Shown here piece by piece: positions 1 to 7,660 of a stretch of 64,000 bases of DNA; position 1 is the first letter of the stretch, and each line of letters begins with the position of its first letter. The stretch covers positions 62,001-126,000 of the forward strand of contig CAYWFX010000001.1 of assembly GCA_964457945.1 (NCBI GenBank), read 5' to 3'. The notes under the pieces are model-generated. The model did no database searches, was not told the origin of the DNA, and saw only the letters and a program-made list of their open reading frames with translations. A program made the translations under genes and the position numbers. This DNA comes from PHAA01 sp964457945 (GTDB taxonomy: Bacteria; Bacillota; Syntrophomonadia; Syntrophomonadales; Syntrophomonadaceae).

Positions 1-190
1 TAACCATGGGCGAGGTTGGCAGCCCGTCGATAATCTGCTGTTTGTTGTAAGTACAACCTGAGCTGCCTAATTCTATGAAATCATCAGCAATAAGAATTGT
101 AAGATCTTTTTCAGATTTACGAAATTCAGGTTGCAATAGTTTTTCTTCCATTAAAAGTAGTTGTTCATTCAATTCAGATTGAATTTTCAT
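1..190 (-). CDS. DUF4440 / NTF2-like protein, N-terminal part (cut by window edge)
   Basis: The ATG at 190-188 is preceded by an AAGGAG ribosome site and opens a reading frame that runs off the left edge (63 codons visible). The residues include LLMEEKLLQPEFRKS, LIADDFIELGSSG and YNKQQIIDGLP, the usual opening of small DUF4440 / SnoaL-like cone-fold proteins, with the characteristic 'DDFxExGxSG' turn. Family members are about 120-130 residues and often have no assigned substrate. The function cannot be called from this half. Assignment rests on recalled family pattern only. Confidence 0.7.
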   Translation of the reverse strand, partial: MKIQSELNEQLLLMEEKLLQPEFRKSEKDLTILIADDFIELGSSGCTYNKQQIIDGLPTSPMV

Positions 191-295
191 TCGTTTCTCC
201 TTGATGCTTATAACATCCTAGTTAACATATTAGTATAATTAACATTCTGTTGATAATGTGAAACTATAAAAAACGAATGCTTGTAAAGTTGCTTT

Positions 296-949
296 TTATT
301 TAACAATGAGGCCTAGTAGGGTAGAAAGAGCAGCTGCTTGCATGGGGTTAACTATAGCACCATTAACATCAGTAATGTTTACACTTATACCTTCAATGTC
401 ACAACTAGTAAAATCTATTCCTTTAAGACTTGTGAAGTTCATTTGAGCCTGAAGTAGATTAGTCTCTTGAAATACAACTTTTGATAATATTGAATTTTTA
501 AAATCCGAGGAACATAACTGACATTCTAGGAATGCAACTTGCTTACAATTAGAATAGCTAAAAAAAGCATATTTGCCATTGCAATTTTCAAAAACTACAT
601 CTCTCAAGGTGGCTTCACCTAGATTTATGCCAATAATTTTACTGTTTATAAATTCCACTCTATGTAATGAAGCTGCATTAAAATCAACATTTGATAAATC
701 ACAGTTTTGAAATCTCACATCCATCAACTCTATATGTTTAAATGTTATTTTATTAAAAACGACATTATTAAATTTTACTTGTTTAAAAGCCATTCTCTCC
801 GCCTCATGGTTTTCTAAAGAGCAATCGCTAATTATTCCAAAAGAAAATATAGTTTCATCCACTATATTTCCTCTAGATAACTCTATGATATCTAGAGAGT
901 TATCAAATTTAGGCCTTAAAACCTTTGTTTTATTTTTCTTGTCTTCCAT
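296..949 (-). CDS. Pentapeptide-repeat protein
   Basis: A 217-residue protein made almost wholly of degenerate five-residue repeats of the A(D/N)LxX kind (for example VKFNNVVFNKITF, VRFQNCDLSNVDF, LKGIDFTSCDIEG), which fold as a right-handed quadrilateral beta-helix. A longer frame exists upstream, but ATG at 949 has GGAGG eight bases before it, so this start is chosen. The N-terminal 30 residues are charged and not repetitive. Such proteins may mimic DNA or serve as scaffolds, as in the Qnr/MfpA family, but the repeat alone does not show that. It stands alone; 450 bases of debris lie upstream. Confidence 0.8.
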   Translation of the reverse strand: MEDKKNKTKVLRPKFDNSLDIIELSRGNIVDETIFSFGIISDCSLENHEAERMAFKQVKFNNVVFNKITFKHIELMDVRFQNCDLSNVDFNAASLHRVEFINSKIIGINLGEATLRDVVFENCNGKYAFFSYSNCKQVAFLECQLCSSDFKNSILSKVVFQETNLLQAQMNFTSLKGIDFTSCDIEGISVNITDVNGAIVNPMQAAALSTLLGLIVK

Positions 950-1000
950 ATATACTTGCCTCCATTTCAAGCAAATTCCGAGGCCTGGGCGCGTGGACAC

Positions 1001-1452
1001 AAAGTTTACCTGCTCTATCTGTTCAAGGGTTATATGTAATTTTGGAATTTTTCTCTATTCATTACTAGCACCTCAAATAATGTCTCTTTCCTATTTTCTC
1101 ATATCTACTTACTATATTTTACCATTAGTAGAACCTAACTTGCCATATGCGATTTATTGATATGCTTTAATCAAATATATCGCTTTATAATACTATCTAA
1201 CGTAAGGATATTTAATAAACGAATAGCTTAAACAGACACTCGCGTATATCGCTAACAATTTTACGTATGGGCAAAAGGATGTAATTTCCTGTATTTTGTC
1301 AATGAAAAACTGTTACCTTGGCTTTGGGATACTATTCAGAATTCGGAATAATTTATACATGTTTTCAGTACAAAGGACTATAGTGATTGTAAAGAAGTAT
1401 TCAAAAAGACCTTGAAAGCATTTGAAATTTAATAAGAAAAGAGGGATTAATA
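1001..1452. other. Intergenic stretch with possible gene debris
   Basis: No intact gene is visible. On the + strand, about 1351-1431 encodes a short stop-free stretch with protein-like composition (FSTKDYSDCKEVFKKTLKAF, then stop) that has a stop just upstream and no start codon, so it may be the tail of a decayed gene. The rest is AT-rich and shows no convincing hairpin. Confidence 0.3.
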
Positions 1453-1650
1453 ATGCCGCTGATATATTTTGAAGTATATTGTGCTAATTGTGGTGAGGGT
1501 TTATGTAAACTTACAACTGTTGATGAAAGAAGTGGAATTAAATTAGAAATTAAGCCTTGCCCTGAATGCTTAAAATATGCTGAAAGTGATGGATTTGATA
1601 AAGGATTATTTAAAGGTTGTGAAGTTACTAGGGAACAGGCTGAAGAATAA
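1453..1650 (+). CDS. Small zinc-ribbon-like protein
   Basis: A 65-residue protein with two paired-cysteine knuckles, CANCGEGL near residues 10-13 and CPECLKYA near 36-39, spaced as in zinc ribbons. The ATG follows AGAGGGATTAATA, a fair ribosome site. The C-terminal third is acidic. There is no recognisable catalytic domain and no operon partner. The family was not recognised; a role in nucleic-acid or protein binding would be a guess from the fold. Confidence 0.6.
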   Translation: MPLIYFEVYCANCGEGLCKLTTVDERSGIKLEIKPCPECLKYAESDGFDKGLFKGCEVTREQAEE

Positions 1651-1662
1651 AGTATTGGTATT

Positions 1663-1829
1663 GATGCAATTTAGTACTATCGTTTCTAGGCTTTCTGCCT
1701 AAAAACATTTCTTGGATTTGGTCTGGACAAGCAACCATAGCTTGCTCAATTTTATTTGGCAAATCTTATTTTTGTTTGGGCAGTTAGGTAATTAACAGCA
1801 TGAGTATATCGGTCTTGTACCGCATTCAT
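1663..1829 (-). pseudogene. Coding remnant downstream of the MaoC pair
   Basis: The minus strand carries two consecutive protein-like stretches in different frames: one beginning at ATG 1829 (MNAVQDRYTHAVNYLTAQTK, stop at 1752) and a second at about 1756-1663 (IEQAMVACPDQIQEMFLGRK). They read as pieces of one amphipathic helical protein with a frameshift between them. Position just downstream of two PHA-type hydratases would suit a phasin-like remnant, but that is speculation. Confidence 0.25.
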
Positions 1830-1861
1830 GTTGAGAATAAAAACTTGTTCGTTGCTGAAAG

Positions 1862-2296
1862 CTATACTTTGTCAGGCTTCCTTCTACACGGCATCATTAT
1901 AGCTTCGCCGTCGACTACTATTTCATCCCTCTGGTTGGTGCAATAGGTGCGCAGCCATACCCGGTTTTTGGGTTCATCCTTTTTGGTCACCTCAACGATC
2001 GCGGTTATCGTATCGTCGATAAAAACTGGCTTCTTGAAATCACATACCTGGCGAATGTAAATGCTTCCTGGTCCGGGGAGTTGAGTCCCCAACACATTAG
2101 ATATAAATCCGATAGATAGGATTCCGTGGGCAATTATTTTGCCGAATGAAGTTTCACTAGCAAATTCCGTGTTAATTTGAGCTGGATTAAAGTCACCAGT
2201 GATACCGGCGATAGAATATACATCATATTCAGTTACAGATTTAGTGAATGAGGCTGTATCACCGACATTGATTTCTTGAACAGTTTTACCGAGCAT
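1862..2296 (-). CDS. MaoC-like (R)-enoyl-CoA hydratase paralogue with His-to-Gln change
   Basis: A 144-residue single hot-dog MaoC-domain protein of the PhaJ type, a family that hydrates trans-2-enoyl-CoA to (R)-3-hydroxyacyl-CoA, feeding PHA synthesis or reverse beta-oxidation. The hydratase motif DxNPxH reads DFNPAQ here (residues about 37-42), so the catalytic histidine of the Asp/His dyad is glutamine. The rest (FASETSFG, IAHGILS, LPGPGSIY) is well kept. Start at ATG 2296 behind AGGAGGAGG. It is the downstream member of a tandem pair, closely matching the gene at 2435-2869. Activity is doubtful; it could be a structural partner of a heterodimer or a decaying copy. Confidence 0.85.
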   Translation of the reverse strand: MLGKTVQEINVGDTASFTKSVTEYDVYSIAGITGDFNPAQINTEFASETSFGKIIAHGILSIGFISNVLGTQLPGPGSIYIRQVCDFKKPVFIDDTITAIVEVTKKDEPKNRVWLRTYCTNQRDEIVVDGEAIMMPCRRKPDKV

Positions 2297-2434
2297 GGTT
2301 ATCCTCCTCCTATATTCCCGTCTGGTATTTAGATATTGACCAATAAAATAGAAAGGACTCATGGATACGGTTTATATGGTTTGTTTTGAAAGAGTTATTA
2401 TCGATGCACTGTTTATTTTGCTTGTAGCTGCAGG

Positions 2435-2869
2435 CTATATTTTTTTAGGCTTTTTTGTAACTGGCATCATTTTAGCCTCACCGTCTACTACAACTTCACC
2501 CCTCTGGTTGGTACACCAAGTATGAAGCCACACCCTGTTTCTGGCTTCGTCCTTTTTGGTCACCTCTACGGTTGCGGTTATCGTATCGCCGATATAAACC
2601 GGCTTTCGGAAATCGCACACTTGGCCGACAGTAATGCTTCCTGGTCCAGGGAGTTGAGTCCCCAGTACATTGGAAATAAATCCGATAGATAAGATTCCAT
2701 GAGCTATTGTCTTACCGAATGAAGTTTCACTTGCAAATTCCGTGTTAATATGAGCTGGATTAAAGTCACCGGTTACACCTGCGAACGAATAAACATCATA
2801 TCCAGTTATGCTTTTGGTGAAGTCCGCTGTATCACCGACATTGATTTCCTGAACAGTTTTACCGAGCAT
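2435..2869 (-). CDS. MaoC-like (R)-specific enoyl-CoA hydratase
   Basis: A 144-residue hot-dog protein of the PhaJ/MaoC family with the intact catalytic motif DFNPAH (Asp/His dyad, about residues 37-42) and the following FASETSFGKTIAHG helix that shapes the acyl-CoA pocket. Expected reaction: stereospecific hydration of 2-enoyl-CoA to (R)-3-hydroxyacyl-CoA. The ATG at 2869 sits behind GAGAGGTGGGAG and gives the same N-terminus as its neighbour, MLGKTVQEINVGDTA. The two copies lie 138 bases apart in the same direction and are probably cotranscribed. No PHA synthase or thiolase is present in the window. Confidence 0.9.
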   Translation of the reverse strand: MLGKTVQEINVGDTADFTKSITGYDVYSFAGVTGDFNPAHINTEFASETSFGKTIAHGILSIGFISNVLGTQLPGPGSITVGQVCDFRKPVYIGDTITATVEVTKKDEARNRVWLHTWCTNQRGEVVVDGEAKMMPVTKKPKKI

Positions 2870-2949
2870 GGTCTCCCACCTCTCATATTTCGATTCAGTA
2901 TGAGGAAAATAGTTGATTTTTTTCATTATAACATAAATCATCACCAATG

Positions 2950-3325
2950 CTTGGCAGAATAAATAGTAATCCTAATGATATTATATGCGGTGGTTAGGTC
3001 TTTTTTTACTATTGTGATAATCGTGGCTTTGATAGGAAATTTGGGAATGGTTGCATAAAATAAACACCTGCAAGACCCCAGATGATTCCTTCGAGCAGCG
3101 GAATCTTGTCTGGAATCTGGTGCCTATCACTTACGAATATTCAGGTAAGAGATGTGTTATATATTAGGTGTATTTAGGCATGCATTAATGTGACTTTTAT
3201 TCGGTAAACTATTCTTTTTTTATTTGCTATGGAATAATTCCCAATAAGAATCTATATTTACAGTTGAAACTTCCAAACAGTCAAACTGTCCTTGCGCGGC
3301 GTTATATCCAATACGGGTCTTTATA
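2950..3325. other. Intergenic stretch with a possible decayed frame
   Basis: No intact gene. On the minus strand, about 3148-3009, a 44-codon open stretch without a start reads like part of a membrane protein (IPLLEGIIWGLAGVYF, then stop). It may be a relic. No strong terminator or promoter was recognised. Confidence 0.25.
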
Positions 3326-3433
3326 TTACTGATGCTTGTTTGGTGTCTTAGTGGAAGCTGGTATATTAAAATCTTTAATATTGTCTGCCGTTTTCTTCTT
3401 TTTCTCTTTGTTCTTTGGACTTTTATCTCCCAT
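3326..3433 (-). CDS. Very small lysine-rich protein (35 aa)
   Basis: ATG at 3433 follows a perfect GGAGG eight bases upstream and opens a 35-residue frame beginning MGDKSPKNKEKKKKTADN and ending with TAA at 3328-3326. The N-terminal 'MGDKSPK..K' lysine cluster followed by a polar tail recalls tiny hypothetical proteins seen in many Gram-positives; no function is known to me. The ribosome site and composition support translation. Confidence 0.55.
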   Translation of the reverse strand: MGDKSPKNKEKKKKTADNIKDFNIPASTKTPNKHQ

Positions 3434-3699
3434 TATTAAAATACCTCCAATCGTATATTAACAAAAATGTCGCAATTTCCCCTTGAATTTGTTGCCATCG
3501 GCAGTTAATCTAATTAACCTTCCAAACAGCTTATATAATATGATTTCCAAATTCCTGGCTATATATTCTGAAAAATGCCACTAATGGCGCAACGGCTGAT
3601 AAGAAAATTATTGAAAGAGATTTATAAAGCTTCCTAATAAAATTTGCTCGTTATATCAATACTAGATATAAAGTTCAACATGGGAAGGAAGGAATAAAA

Positions 3700-3855
3700 A
3701 TGGATAACAACAAAAACAGAATAAAAGACAGGGAAAAAAGCAATCCGGAACTCCGGAAAATGGAGCCAAAGGATAATGCGGACGCAGGGATGATTAACGG
3801 CAAAGTCATTGGGGTCCATGAGAGCAAACACGAAAAAAGCAGACGAAAGGTTTAA
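3700..3855 (+). CDS. Small charged protein (51 aa)
   Basis: A 51-codon frame with ATG at 3700 behind GGAAGGAAGGAAT. The product (MDNNKNRIKDREKSNPEL..., ending KHEKSRRKV) is highly charged, lacks cysteine and hydrophobic segments, and is likely disordered. It faces away from the minus-strand gene at 3326 and ends before the hairpin at 3920. Not recognised; composition is compatible with a minor spore or nucleic-acid-associated protein, but nothing proves that. Confidence 0.5.
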   Translation: MDNNKNRIKDREKSNPELRKMEPKDNADAGMINGKVIGVHESKHEKSRRKV

Positions 3856-3916
3856 TTTATCCCACAAGGACATTTAAAGCTTCACAAGGCAGAGGAAAAG
3901 GAAGTAAAAAGTGTAA

Positions 3917-3950
3917 AATACCCCGTCGATTGAGAATCAGACGGGGTAAT
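3917..3950 (-). terminator. Rho-independent terminator of the 3986-4327 gene
   Basis: ACCCCGTC (3920-3927) pairs with GACGGGGT (3940-3947) around a 12-base loop. Read on the minus strand the stem is followed by ATTTTACACTTTTT, a T-rich tail, and it lies about 40 bases past the stop of the minus-strand gene. Confidence 0.7.
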
Positions 3951-3985
3951 CGGTATCTTATAAATTGTGAGGAATTGATTGATTT

Positions 3986-4327
3986 CTAGAAGCGGATTAA
4001 CTCTTCGTGCAAAACCGTATTTCCTACCAGATTTTCATTGCCAGCTCGCCCACCTACCCAGATATAAACATGTGGGCTATCGGTTAAAACCTGTACTTCA
4101 AACGCATTAAATGATGGGATAAACTCGGTCCCTGTCTTTGAGTCAGGATTAATCGTAAAAAGCTCGCTAAACACTTGTGTTTTTGCGGTTGGATCTAAAT
4201 TGAAGATTTTAACTTTGGCAAAGTGTTCCTTTGAACCGTTGTTTAGTAAAAATATCCGAATATTGTCAATACCTTCGCTAACACTAATAGGTCCTGTAGA
4301 ATATCTGAATCTCAACCTTGATGACAT
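3986..4327 (-). CDS. Small beta-rich protein, FNAFEV family copy 1
   Basis: A 113-residue protein with alternating hydrophobic/polar pattern typical of an all-beta sandwich, no signal peptide and no cysteine. Start ATG 4327 behind TAGGGGGATG. Its core segment SFNAFEVQVLTDSPHVYIWV is mirrored by FNAFEVEVLSSH in the protein at 8119-8499, so the two are paralogues bracketing the spoVA operon. Similar small proteins occur in spore formers without assigned role. Own terminator downstream, so it is probably a single-gene unit. A spore-surface or spore-interior role is suggested only by position. Confidence 0.6.
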   Translation of the reverse strand: MSSRLRFRYSTGPISVSEGIDNIRIFLLNNGSKEHFAKVKIFNLDPTAKTQVFSELFTINPDSKTGTEFIPSFNAFEVQVLTDSPHVYIWVGGRAGNENLVGNTVLHEELIRF

Positions 4328-4643
4328 ATTTTCATCCCCCTAATAATAAATTGTTACATTGCTATATTATTCATAAATAGTAATTTCCGTGTACAAATTT
4401 TTATGCTGCAACCATTTATTTTTTGACGTGGTTCCAGTGTGTATCTGTATACTTCATGAAATAGCCCTATAGTAATAATTTATTATATAAATTGAAGAAT
4501 AACAGATGAAGTACCCTGATATCCCCTTTTGATAGGGATTCAGGGCTATCATCGTACGTTTTCCTTCCCCAGATTCATTAGAATCAGTACAAAATATGTT
4601 TGGATCAAGGTAGTTTTCAAACTTGATTGAGCTTGGAATTATC
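4328..4643. other. Non-coding gap left of the spoVA operon
   Basis: About 300 bases between the terminator hairpin of the spoVA operon and the start of the 3986-4327 gene. A 73-codon minus-strand frame crosses it but lacks a ribosome site and begins inside the terminator stem, so it is not called. The right part presumably holds only read-out sequence, the left part the promoter for the minus-strand gene; no clear boxes were recognised. Confidence 0.4.
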
Positions 4644-4676
4644 ACAAAATGGCTGATAAATTGCTCTTCAGCCATT
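4644..4676 (-). terminator. Hairpin ending the spoVA-type operon
   Basis: AAAATGGCTGA and TCAGCCATTTT form an 11-bp perfect stem with an 11-base loop, 12 bases beyond the stop of the last DUF1657 gene. On the minus strand the stem runs into TTTTGTGATAATT, a modest T tract. It is the natural end of the 7867-4688 operon. Confidence 0.6.
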
Positions 4677-4687
4677 TTGTATCGTAA

Positions 4688-4891
4688 CTACTGCTTATAT
4701 TGAGGTTCCTGTTCCTCTATATATTGTTGTCTTTGCTGCAAGGTAGTTAGAGCATTGTCGAAGGTCTTGGCAAGCTCTTGAAATGTTTGCTTTGCTTGTT
4801 GGTCTTCCGTTTCCAAGGCAAATGTTTTAAGTGAAGCTGCAGCACTTTGGACGGTTGCTATTGCCTGTGACATTTGTGTCCCTACAGTCAT
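4688..4891 (-). CDS. DUF1657 protein, distal copy
   Basis: A 67-residue helical protein (MTVGTQMSQAIATVQSAAAS, then FALETEDQQAKQTF) of the DUF1657 family. The motif T-F-A-L-E-T-E-D is shared with the C-terminus of the DUF421 protein at 6785-7645 and resembled in the copy at 7661-7867, so the operon carries the domain three times. Start ATG 4891 is behind AAAGGAGGTGATAT; an upstream ATG has no ribosome site. DUF1657 genes are regular members of spoVA-2mob-type operons in bacilli, expressed in the forespore. Molecular role unknown. Confidence 0.85.
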   Translation of the reverse strand: MTVGTQMSQAIATVQSAAASLKTFALETEDQQAKQTFQELAKTFDNALTTLQQRQQYIEEQEPQYKQ

Positions 4892-4920
4892 ATATATCAC
4901 CTCCTTTCGCAAAAAAACAT

Positions 4921-5274
4921 TTAGCCTTTTGGTCTAAATAACAGTGCCGATAAAAATCCAAAAATAATCGCTGCTGAAATACCCGCACTGGTAACTTCGA
5001 ATATTCCGGTTAATACCCCAATAAGCCCAGTTTGTTGTGCTTCCTGCAAAGCACCCTTCACCAATTGGTTGCCAAAGCTGCTTATGGGTACAGAGGCCCC
5101 AGCCCCGGCGAACTCAATGAGTTTATCGTACAAACCAAATCCTCCCAGGATTGACCCGGTTACCACAAGAGTACACATGGTATGGGCAGGCGTTAGCTTA
5201 AACTTGTCCATTAGGATCTGACCAATAACACATATCAATCCACCGATAATAAAAGCCCAAATGAATTTCTCCAA
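4921..5274 (-). CDS. spoVAE: Stage V sporulation protein AE (SpoVAE/SpoVAEb)
   Basis: A 117-residue membrane protein with about three to four hydrophobic helices and the SpoVAE signature region GAGASVPISSFGNQLVKGA. It is part of the spore inner-membrane channel that imports dipicolinic acid during sporulation and releases it in germination. The start is TTG at 5274, placed seven bases after GGGAGG; no ATG nearby fits. Length is normal for SpoVAEb. It follows spoVAD by 15 bases, in the standard C-D-E order. Expected control by forespore sigma G; no clear sigma-G boxes were found upstream of the operon. Confidence 0.95.
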   Translation of the reverse strand: MEKFIWAFIIGGLICVIGQILMDKFKLTPAHTMCTLVVTGSILGGFGLYDKLIEFAGAGASVPISSFGNQLVKGALQEAQQTGLIGVLTGIFEVTSAGISAAIIFGFLSALLFRPKG

Positions 5275-5289
5275 ATAAAAGCCTCCCTT

Positions 5290-6291
5290 TTACATCTCTA
5301 TTGATACTGCATGTGCTACACAGGGTATGGTTTCTTTTTGTTGGTATGACATAGGTGAAAGCAATGCTCCTGTCGCTACAACCAAGATCTTTTTCAGCTC
5401 TCCCTTGCGCATACGATTTAAAAAATGTCCATATGTTGTTGTCGCAGCACAGGCACAACCACTTCCGCCTGCCCATACTGGTTGTGTATCCTTATATATA
5501 AGCATTCCGCAGTCAGTTAGCTTTTCTTCAGGTATATCTATTCCATGCTTTTTAAGCAGATCTCTGGCAATAACGTGTCCTACCCTACCTAAGTCTCCAG
5601 TAGCAATAAAGTCATAATTTGCAGCTGAAACATTCAAATCTCTAAAATGTGCTTCAATTGTATCAACGGCTGCTGGAGCCATAGCGGCACCCATATTAAA
5701 AGGATCAGAAATCCCCATATCCACTACTCTTCCGATGGTAGCAGCAGTCACCTTGGGTCCTTCGCCTCGCTGGGCCACGACTCCAGCTCCAGCTCCGGTA
5801 ACTGTCCATTGAGAAGTCGGTGGCTTTTGCGCCCCGTATTCTGTAGGATAACGGTACTGCTTTTCGGCTGCAGCATTATGGCTTGATGTTCCGGCCAGGG
5901 CAAGCTTGGCAAACCTGCTGTCCACCAACAAGGATGCTAGTGCCAGGCCTTCCATAGAACTGGAACACGCACCATATATTCCAAGAAAGGGGATACCCAG
6001 CGTTCTGGCGGTGAAACTACTCGAAATGATTTGATTTATCAGATCACCACTCATAAAAAATTGAATATCTTCTTTTTTGACGCCAGCCTTTTTTATGGCT
6101 GTTTCACAAGCCTGTTCCAACAATTTCTTTTCGGCCTTTTCATAGCTGTCCTGTCCCAGCCATAAATCATCATGGAGCAGGTCAAAGTCGGCTGCTAAAT
6201 TTCCCTGTGCCTCAAAAGGGCCACCAATGGCAGCAGAGCCGATAATAACCGGCCTATTCTTAAAAACCCACGACTGATGACCTTTTAACAT
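5290..6291 (-). CDS. spoVAD: Stage V sporulation protein AD (SpoVAD)
   Basis: A 333-residue thiolase-fold protein with hallmark stretches GSAAIGGPFEAQG, IYGACSSSMEGLALA (position of the thiolase cysteine, about residue 108) and WAGGSGCACAA. SpoVAD is the peripheral subunit of the SpoVA channel, lies on the outer face of the spore inner membrane and binds dipicolinic acid. ATG at 6291 starts one base after the spoVAC stop, so translation is coupled. Length is as expected (about 335). The GACSS motif and glycine-rich C-terminus are intact, so the gene appears functional. Confidence 0.97.
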   Translation of the reverse strand: MLKGHQSWVFKNRPVIIGSAAIGGPFEAQGNLAADFDLLHDDLWLGQDSYEKAEKKLLEQACETAIKKAGVKKEDIQFFMSGDLINQIISSSFTARTLGIPFLGIYGACSSSMEGLALASLLVDSRFAKLALAGTSSHNAAAEKQYRYPTEYGAQKPPTSQWTVTGAGAGVVAQRGEGPKVTAATIGRVVDMGISDPFNMGAAMAPAAVDTIEAHFRDLNVSAANYDFIATGDLGRVGHVIARDLLKKHGIDIPEEKLTDCGMLIYKDTQPVWAGGSGCACAATTTYGHFLNRMRKGELKKILVVATGALLSPMSYQQKETIPCVAHAVSIEM

Positions 6292-6771
6292 TTACAAACC
6301 ACCTAACATTTCTATTATTAATTTCACAATTGCAACCACAAAGGCTGAGAAAACACCGTACACTATAACAGGTCCGGCTAATTTGAACATATTGCCGCCG
6401 ACACCTAAAACGTAGCCCTCGCTTTTATGCTCCAGTGCCGCCGAAGCAATCGTATTGGCAAACCCTGTAACCGGTACAGCGGTTCCAGCCCCAGCCCATT
6501 GGGCGATATGATCGTAAAATCCAAGGCTTGTAAAAAGAATGGAAATGAATATTAGGACTGCTACAGTCGGATTCCCCGCTGTCTTTTCATCAAAGTTGAA
6601 GTAGGTCATAAAAAACCACATCAGCCCCTGCCCGATGGTGCATATAATTCCGCCAACTAAAAATGCTCTTATACAGTTTCTTAAGATCGGGCGCTGCGGT
6701 TCTCTCGAAAACGCAAAATCTTGGTATTGCTGCTGGGTGGGGGTTAATTCTTTCCTCTTCTTGCTTGACAT
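6292..6771 (-). CDS. spoVAC: Stage V sporulation protein AC (SpoVAC)
   Basis: A 159-residue membrane protein with a polar N-terminus (KRKELTPTQQQYQDF) and about four transmembrane helices, including GGIICTIGQGLMWFFM and the conserved AGAGTAVPVTGFANTIASAA. SpoVAC is thought to be the mechanosensitive pore subunit of the dipicolinate channel. ATG 6771 follows GAAGGTGACTTTAG. It lies between the 2Duf gene and spoVAD; there is no SpoVAA, SpoVAB or SpoVAF, which is typical of reduced or mobile spoVA operons. Confidence 0.96.
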   Translation of the reverse strand: MSSKKRKELTPTQQQYQDFAFSREPQRPILRNCIRAFLVGGIICTIGQGLMWFFMTYFNFDEKTAGNPTVAVLIFISILFTSLGFYDHIAQWAGAGTAVPVTGFANTIASAALEHKSEGYVLGVGGNMFKLAGPVIVYGVFSAFVVAIVKLIIEMLGGL

Positions 6772-6784
6772 CTAAAGTCACCTT

Positions 6785-7645
6785 CTATCTTAATAAATAT
6801 GGGTATAATTTAAACATCAATTGTTTTAACTTGCGGGCATTTTTTTCGTACATCTCTTTGGCGCTATCGTCCTCGGTTTCTAGAGCAAACGTGGTAATAC
6901 TGGCTTGAGCTTTTTCTATATTTGCATATATCATTTCCTTTACTTTAGATTCTGGAAGCTCTATGGCATCAGCAAAAAGATCCAAATACAAATCGCCGGA
7001 AGAATCTACCTGTCCTAGAAAAACATTGTCCAATGACACACCCATATTTTCTAATTGAATGCGAAGCCATTCCTTGTTTAACCCCAGAGAACTCAACGGC
7101 TCATTTAATGTATTGCCATCTAAAATAACGGTTTGTGGTTCAGCCTGAGGTGCGGTATTAATTCCTAAGTCATGGCCGGTAACAGGCTTTTTATCGGATT
7201 TTAAGTATACATTTATTTCCCCCGTGGTTTCCATTACGGCAAACTCTACATCCATCAGGTTAAAGGCGTTTTTACTGCGAAGCTCTCTTAAGAGTTCCTC
7301 CCCGGTTAGCCTTGTTTGCTTAAGGTTATTCTCCATGATTTTCCCATGCTTAATTAATACGGTTTCCTTTCCGTTAATGAGGTCATGTAGCCCCTTGCTT
7401 CTTAAAGACAAGTAATCAAGTACAACTGGAAACAGTACCCACACCCCCAAGGCTATCAATCCGAATGCTACTTCTTTAATAATGTTTACAGAAATCAAGA
7501 CGGCAATAATAGCAATTGCGTAATAGCTTACGAGTTGATATGAGGGAACACGAGCTATATTTCTTTTCCCCAAAATCCTTGTTGCCGCCAATACAAGGAT
7601 AAATAGTGCTATTGAGCGATATAGTATTTGCAACCACATTGGCAT
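6785..7645 (-). CDS. DUF421 membrane protein with C-terminal DUF1657-like tail ('2Duf' type)
   Basis: 286 residues. Three N-terminal membrane helices (about residues 5-95, with LVLAATRILGKRNIA and LISVNIIKEVAFGLIALGVW) are followed by the cytoplasmic DUF421 (YetF) domain (GKETVLIKHGKIMENNLKQ, LRSKNAFNLMDVEFAVMET) and a C-terminal helix pair ending FALETEDDSAKEMYEKNARK that matches DUF1657. This exact fusion, called 2Duf, occurs in spoVA-2mob operons of bacilli and there raises spore wet-heat resistance and slows germination. The apparent first codon is TTG 7660, but ATG 7645 lies seven bases after GGGGGA and is preferred. Confidence 0.85.
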   Translation of the reverse strand: MPMWLQILYRSIALFILVLAATRILGKRNIARVPSYQLVSYYAIAIIAVLISVNIIKEVAFGLIALGVWVLFPVVLDYLSLRSKGLHDLINGKETVLIKHGKIMENNLKQTRLTGEELLRELRSKNAFNLMDVEFAVMETTGEINVYLKSDKKPVTGHDLGINTAPQAEPQTVILDGNTLNEPLSSLGLNKEWLRIQLENMGVSLDNVFLGQVDSSGDLYLDLFADAIELPESKVKEMIYANIEKAQASITTFALETEDDSAKEMYEKNARKLKQLMFKLYPYLLR

Positions 7646-7660
7646 CCATATTTCCCCCAA

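Noticed and set aside
885..1160. 91-codon + strand frame overlapping the pentapeptide gene's upstream end
   Set aside because: No ribosome site, antisense to the pentapeptide start and composition typical of a chance frame.
4454..4675. 73-codon minus-strand frame after the spoVA operon
   Set aside because: Its ATG lies in the stem of the terminator hairpin (4644-4676), it has no ribosome site and the product shows no domain-like pattern.
5198..5476. 92-codon frame across the spoVAD/spoVAE junction
   Set aside because: Out-of-frame shadow of two clearly identified genes.
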